DNA of 64,000 bases from an uncultured Prevotellaceae bacterium (GTDB taxonomy: Bacteria; Bacteroidota; Bacteroidia; Bacteroidales; Bacteroidaceae): contig OMWI01000003.1 of NCBI GenBank assembly GCA_900314715.1, positions 43,010-107,009 on the forward strand. The letters run 5' to 3'. A model generated the notes under the pieces. That model did no database searches. It saw only the letters and a list, made by a program, of their open reading frames with translations, and was not told the origin of the DNA. A program made the translations under genes and the position numbers. Positions 62,078 through 64,000 of this stretch are shown piece by piece. Within the stretch, counting starts at the first letter, position 1. Every line of letters starts with the position of its first letter.

Positions 62078-63373
62078 ATGTACGGCATTATCGATTGTGA
62101 CAATTGCTATGTTTCTTGCGAACGGGTGTTTCGGCCCGACTTGAATGGCAAGCCCGTTGTGGTGTTGAGCAACAACGACGGGTGCGTTGTGGCTCGTTCC
62201 AACGAGGCAAAACGCATGGGCATCAAGGCAGGAATACCTTTCTATCAATTGGAAGAGCAATTTCCCGATCATAAGATAGCCGTTTTCTCCTCCAATTATG
62301 AGTTGTATGGTGAACTAACCGCACGTGTGGTTGATATCATCCGACAAGAAGCACCCGATTATTTTCGTTATTCCATCGACGAGAGTTTTGTTTATCTCCA
62401 CGGAATGGAAAACGTGGACTTGAAGAAATGGGGAGAGGATTTGCACAAACGAATCTTGAAGAGTGTGGGAATGCCCGTGAGTATTGGACTTGCGCCAACG
62501 AAGACACTTGCAAAGATGGCCAGTTATTACGCTAAAAGATACCAGGGTTACAAACATTGTTGTTTGATAGACAACGACGAGAAACGCGTGAAGGCTTTGA
62601 AGTTGTTTCCCGTCGAAGAAGTATGGGGCATCGGACGGAAATATGCTGCCCGCTTGATAGCACAACAAGTGAAAACCGCTTACGATTTTGCTTCACGTAA
62701 CGGTTCGTGGGTTCGAGCAATGTTCAACAATATTGTTATCTATCGCACATGGGCTGAATTGAACGGCGAAGATATGGTTCCGAATGAGGAATTGGCGAAG
62801 AAAAAGAGCATTTGTACGAGTCGTAGCTTTCAGCGGATGATTTCCGATTTCACCGAATTGCGCACGCACGTTTCGAATTATGCGGCAAGATGTGCGGAGA
62901 AACTGAGGATGCAAGATACGGTAGCTTCGGTGGTGGGCGTATTCATCAATACGAATCCCTTCCGAGAGGACCTTCAACAATATTGTAACTTTCAAGAAGT
63001 GAGATTGCTCACCCCTTCCAGTTCTACGACAACTATCGTGAAGGCCGCCCGAGAGGCTTTGGAAAAGATTTTCATAGAAGGTATACAATACAAGAAAGCA
63101 GGTGTAATCGTGATGGGGATTGGCGCTAAAGTTCCCATTCAAACCAATTTCCTGGATTTCAATGCCGACCAATTTGAAAAGATGAAACGTTTGGATGAGG
63201 TCATTGATAGAATCAATCGGGTAAATGGTTCGGAGACGATTGTATTGGGTGCTCAGCAATATACGCAAAAGAACGGCAAGGGAAAGGCTGAAGTGTTTGC
63301 CAATGCCATCAAGCATGATTACAGAAGCAAGAATCCCACCACGCGATGGAGCGATATTATTCGGTTGAAGTGA
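62078..63373 (+). CDS. umuC: Y-family DNA polymerase V catalytic subunit
   Basis: A 431-residue translesion polymerase. Motifs are MYGIIDCDNCYVSCERVFRP with the metal Asp, NNDGCVVARSNEAKRMGIKA, the YSIDESFVYL motif with the catalytic Asp-Glu pair, IGLAPTKTLAKMASYYAKR and the helix-hairpin-helix EEVWGIGRKYAARL, followed by the little-finger domain. It forms an operon with umuD with no gap between the genes. It is a common stress gene and probably unrelated to the pectin locus. Confidence 0.95.
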   Translation: MYGIIDCDNCYVSCERVFRPDLNGKPVVVLSNNDGCVVARSNEAKRMGIKAGIPFYQLEEQFPDHKIAVFSSNYELYGELTARVVDIIRQEAPDYFRYSIDESFVYLHGMENVDLKKWGEDLHKRILKSVGMPVSIGLAPTKTLAKMASYYAKRYQGYKHCCLIDNDEKRVKALKLFPVEEVWGIGRKYAARLIAQQVKTAYDFASRNGSWVRAMFNNIVIYRTWAELNGEDMVPNEELAKKKSICTSRSFQRMISDFTELRTHVSNYAARCAEKLRMQDTVASVVGVFINTNPFREDLQQYCNFQEVRLLTPSSSTTTIVKAAREALEKIFIEGIQYKKAGVIVMGIGAKVPIQTNFLDFNADQFEKMKRLDEVIDRINRVNGSETIVLGAQQYTQKNGKGKAEVFANAIKHDYRSKNPTTRWSDIIRLK

Positions 63374-63481
63374 GTAGGGGATTACGGGCTGTTAATATAT
63401 TATAAATAAGGATAGTGTCATTAGACATTTTACATATTGTTTCGTCAAAAAAATTATACAACATAAACCTAATGATTGAAG

Positions 63482-64000
63482 ATGAAACAAATTGACGATA
63501 ATGATGCTTTTTTAGCGAGTCATCAAATAAAAAAGTTGTTCCTTTTGTCTTTGATGCTGACGATGGTGATTGGCATTGGCAAGGCACAAGACTTACAACT
63601 AAACGACCGTGAATATTTTGAGCGACAGGGTGTCAACGTGTTAGTGTTCAGCAATAGTTTTAACGGAGGATTCAACGATGAGAAGAATTCTGGAATAGAA
63701 ATCATTCATCATGGCGTACGAACGGTTCAGGGCGGTGCTATTCGTTTGAACAACACTCCCGAACAATGGGACCTCGTTCCGAAGATGACAAGCAGGAAGG
63801 TAGACCGTGAACATGGTAGTATTGAGGTTGGTTTGCGTTATGATGATTACGACTTCGATAGTCGTGTGGTGGTTACGGCAAAGGGAAAGGCTGTAGAGAT
63901 AGCGGTATGGTTAGACAAGCCCGTCCCTGAGAAGTTAGCTGGCGAGGCTGGTTTTAATTTGGAGTTTCTGCCTTCACAATATTGGTTGAAAACCTTTACG
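63482..64000 (+). CDS. GH9-like secreted protein, N-terminal part, cut by window edge
   Basis: An open frame of 173 codons from the ATG at 63482 to the window end. A late hydrophobic segment (LFLLSLMLTMVIGIGKAQ, residues about 19-36) is a signal peptide after a charged start. The following beta-sandwich (EYFERQGVNVLVFSNSFNGG, IEIIHHGVRTVQGGAIRL, QWDLVP, DDYDFDSRVVVTAKGKAVEI) resembles the N-terminal region of Bacteroides proteins annotated as GH9 endoglucanases. The catalytic module would lie beyond the window, so the family call is provisional. Confidence 0.6.
   Translation, partial: MKQIDDNDAFLASHQIKKLFLLSLMLTMVIGIGKAQDLQLNDREYFERQGVNVLVFSNSFNGGFNDEKNSGIEIIHHGVRTVQGGAIRLNNTPEQWDLVPKMTSRKVDREHGSIEVGLRYDDYDFDSRVVVTAKGKAVEIAVWLDKPVPEKLAGEAGFNLEFLPSQYWLKTFT

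Overview
The window is 64 kb of a Bacteroidales chromosome, most likely Prevotella/Segatella or a close relative. Evidence: a SusC/SusD pair, DUF4957/DUF5123 lipoproteins, short C-terminal tails of the type N-L-x-G-x-R-V...P-T-K-G-x-x-I-x-N-G-K-K, Bacteroidetes promoters (TTTG, about 20 nt, TAnnTTTG), and near absence of Shine-Dalgarno sites. No rRNA, tRNA, CRISPR array, integrase or transposase gene was seen.

Most genes look like one large locus for the pectin rhamnogalacturonan II (RG-II). Left part, minus strand (1-19905): a signal-less GH78 overlapping an MFS sugar porter, a GH141-like beta-helix protein, GH127, a secreted TIM-barrel/DUF3826 protein, an orphan ECF sigma factor, a beta-helix/DUF6298 protein, and SusD, SusC and a DUF4957/DUF5123 lipoprotein. 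Middle (20034-28290): a SpoIIE-type phosphatase, two secreted proteins and a GH2. Then a tightly overlapping minus-strand operon (28305-41365): GH78 fused to a sialidase-like propeller, GH140 (apiosidase family), GH95, a CE19-like esterase, and a 1419-residue GH43/GH143/GH142 fusion resembling the B. thetaiotaomicron RG-II enzyme BT1020.

The divergent plus-strand cluster (41673-57978) reads as the matching intracellular side: an aldolase of the DHDPS/N-acetylneuraminate lyase family, a sodium:solute symporter, L-fucose isomerase, a secreted 1800-residue repeat protein, a PL1-like pectate lyase, a split transketolase, an FGGY kinase and a FucI-like isomerase. The last four fit a D-apiose route (isomerase, kinase, transketolase). 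The first three could take up and degrade Kdo (aldolase giving pyruvate and D-arabinose, then FucI acting as D-arabinose isomerase). A minus-strand operon (58108-61014) encodes L-galactose dehydrogenase-like, lactonase-like and L-galactonate dehydrogenase-like enzymes; L-galactose is an RG-II sugar that a GH95 can release. The right end has umuDC and the start of a GH9-like gene.

The most unusual non-coding signal is a set of four intergenic arrays (8396, 23209, 41487 and 61253) that share an exact 22-nt period although their unit sequences differ. Other features not explained by genes are palindromic repeats that lie in frame inside coding sequences, a 48-bp perfect A/T palindrome inside a possible MITE, a G-quadruplex-prone repeat, and a related 33-nt coding insert found in both the transketolase and kinase genes. 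Functions are read from remembered family motifs; no database search was run.
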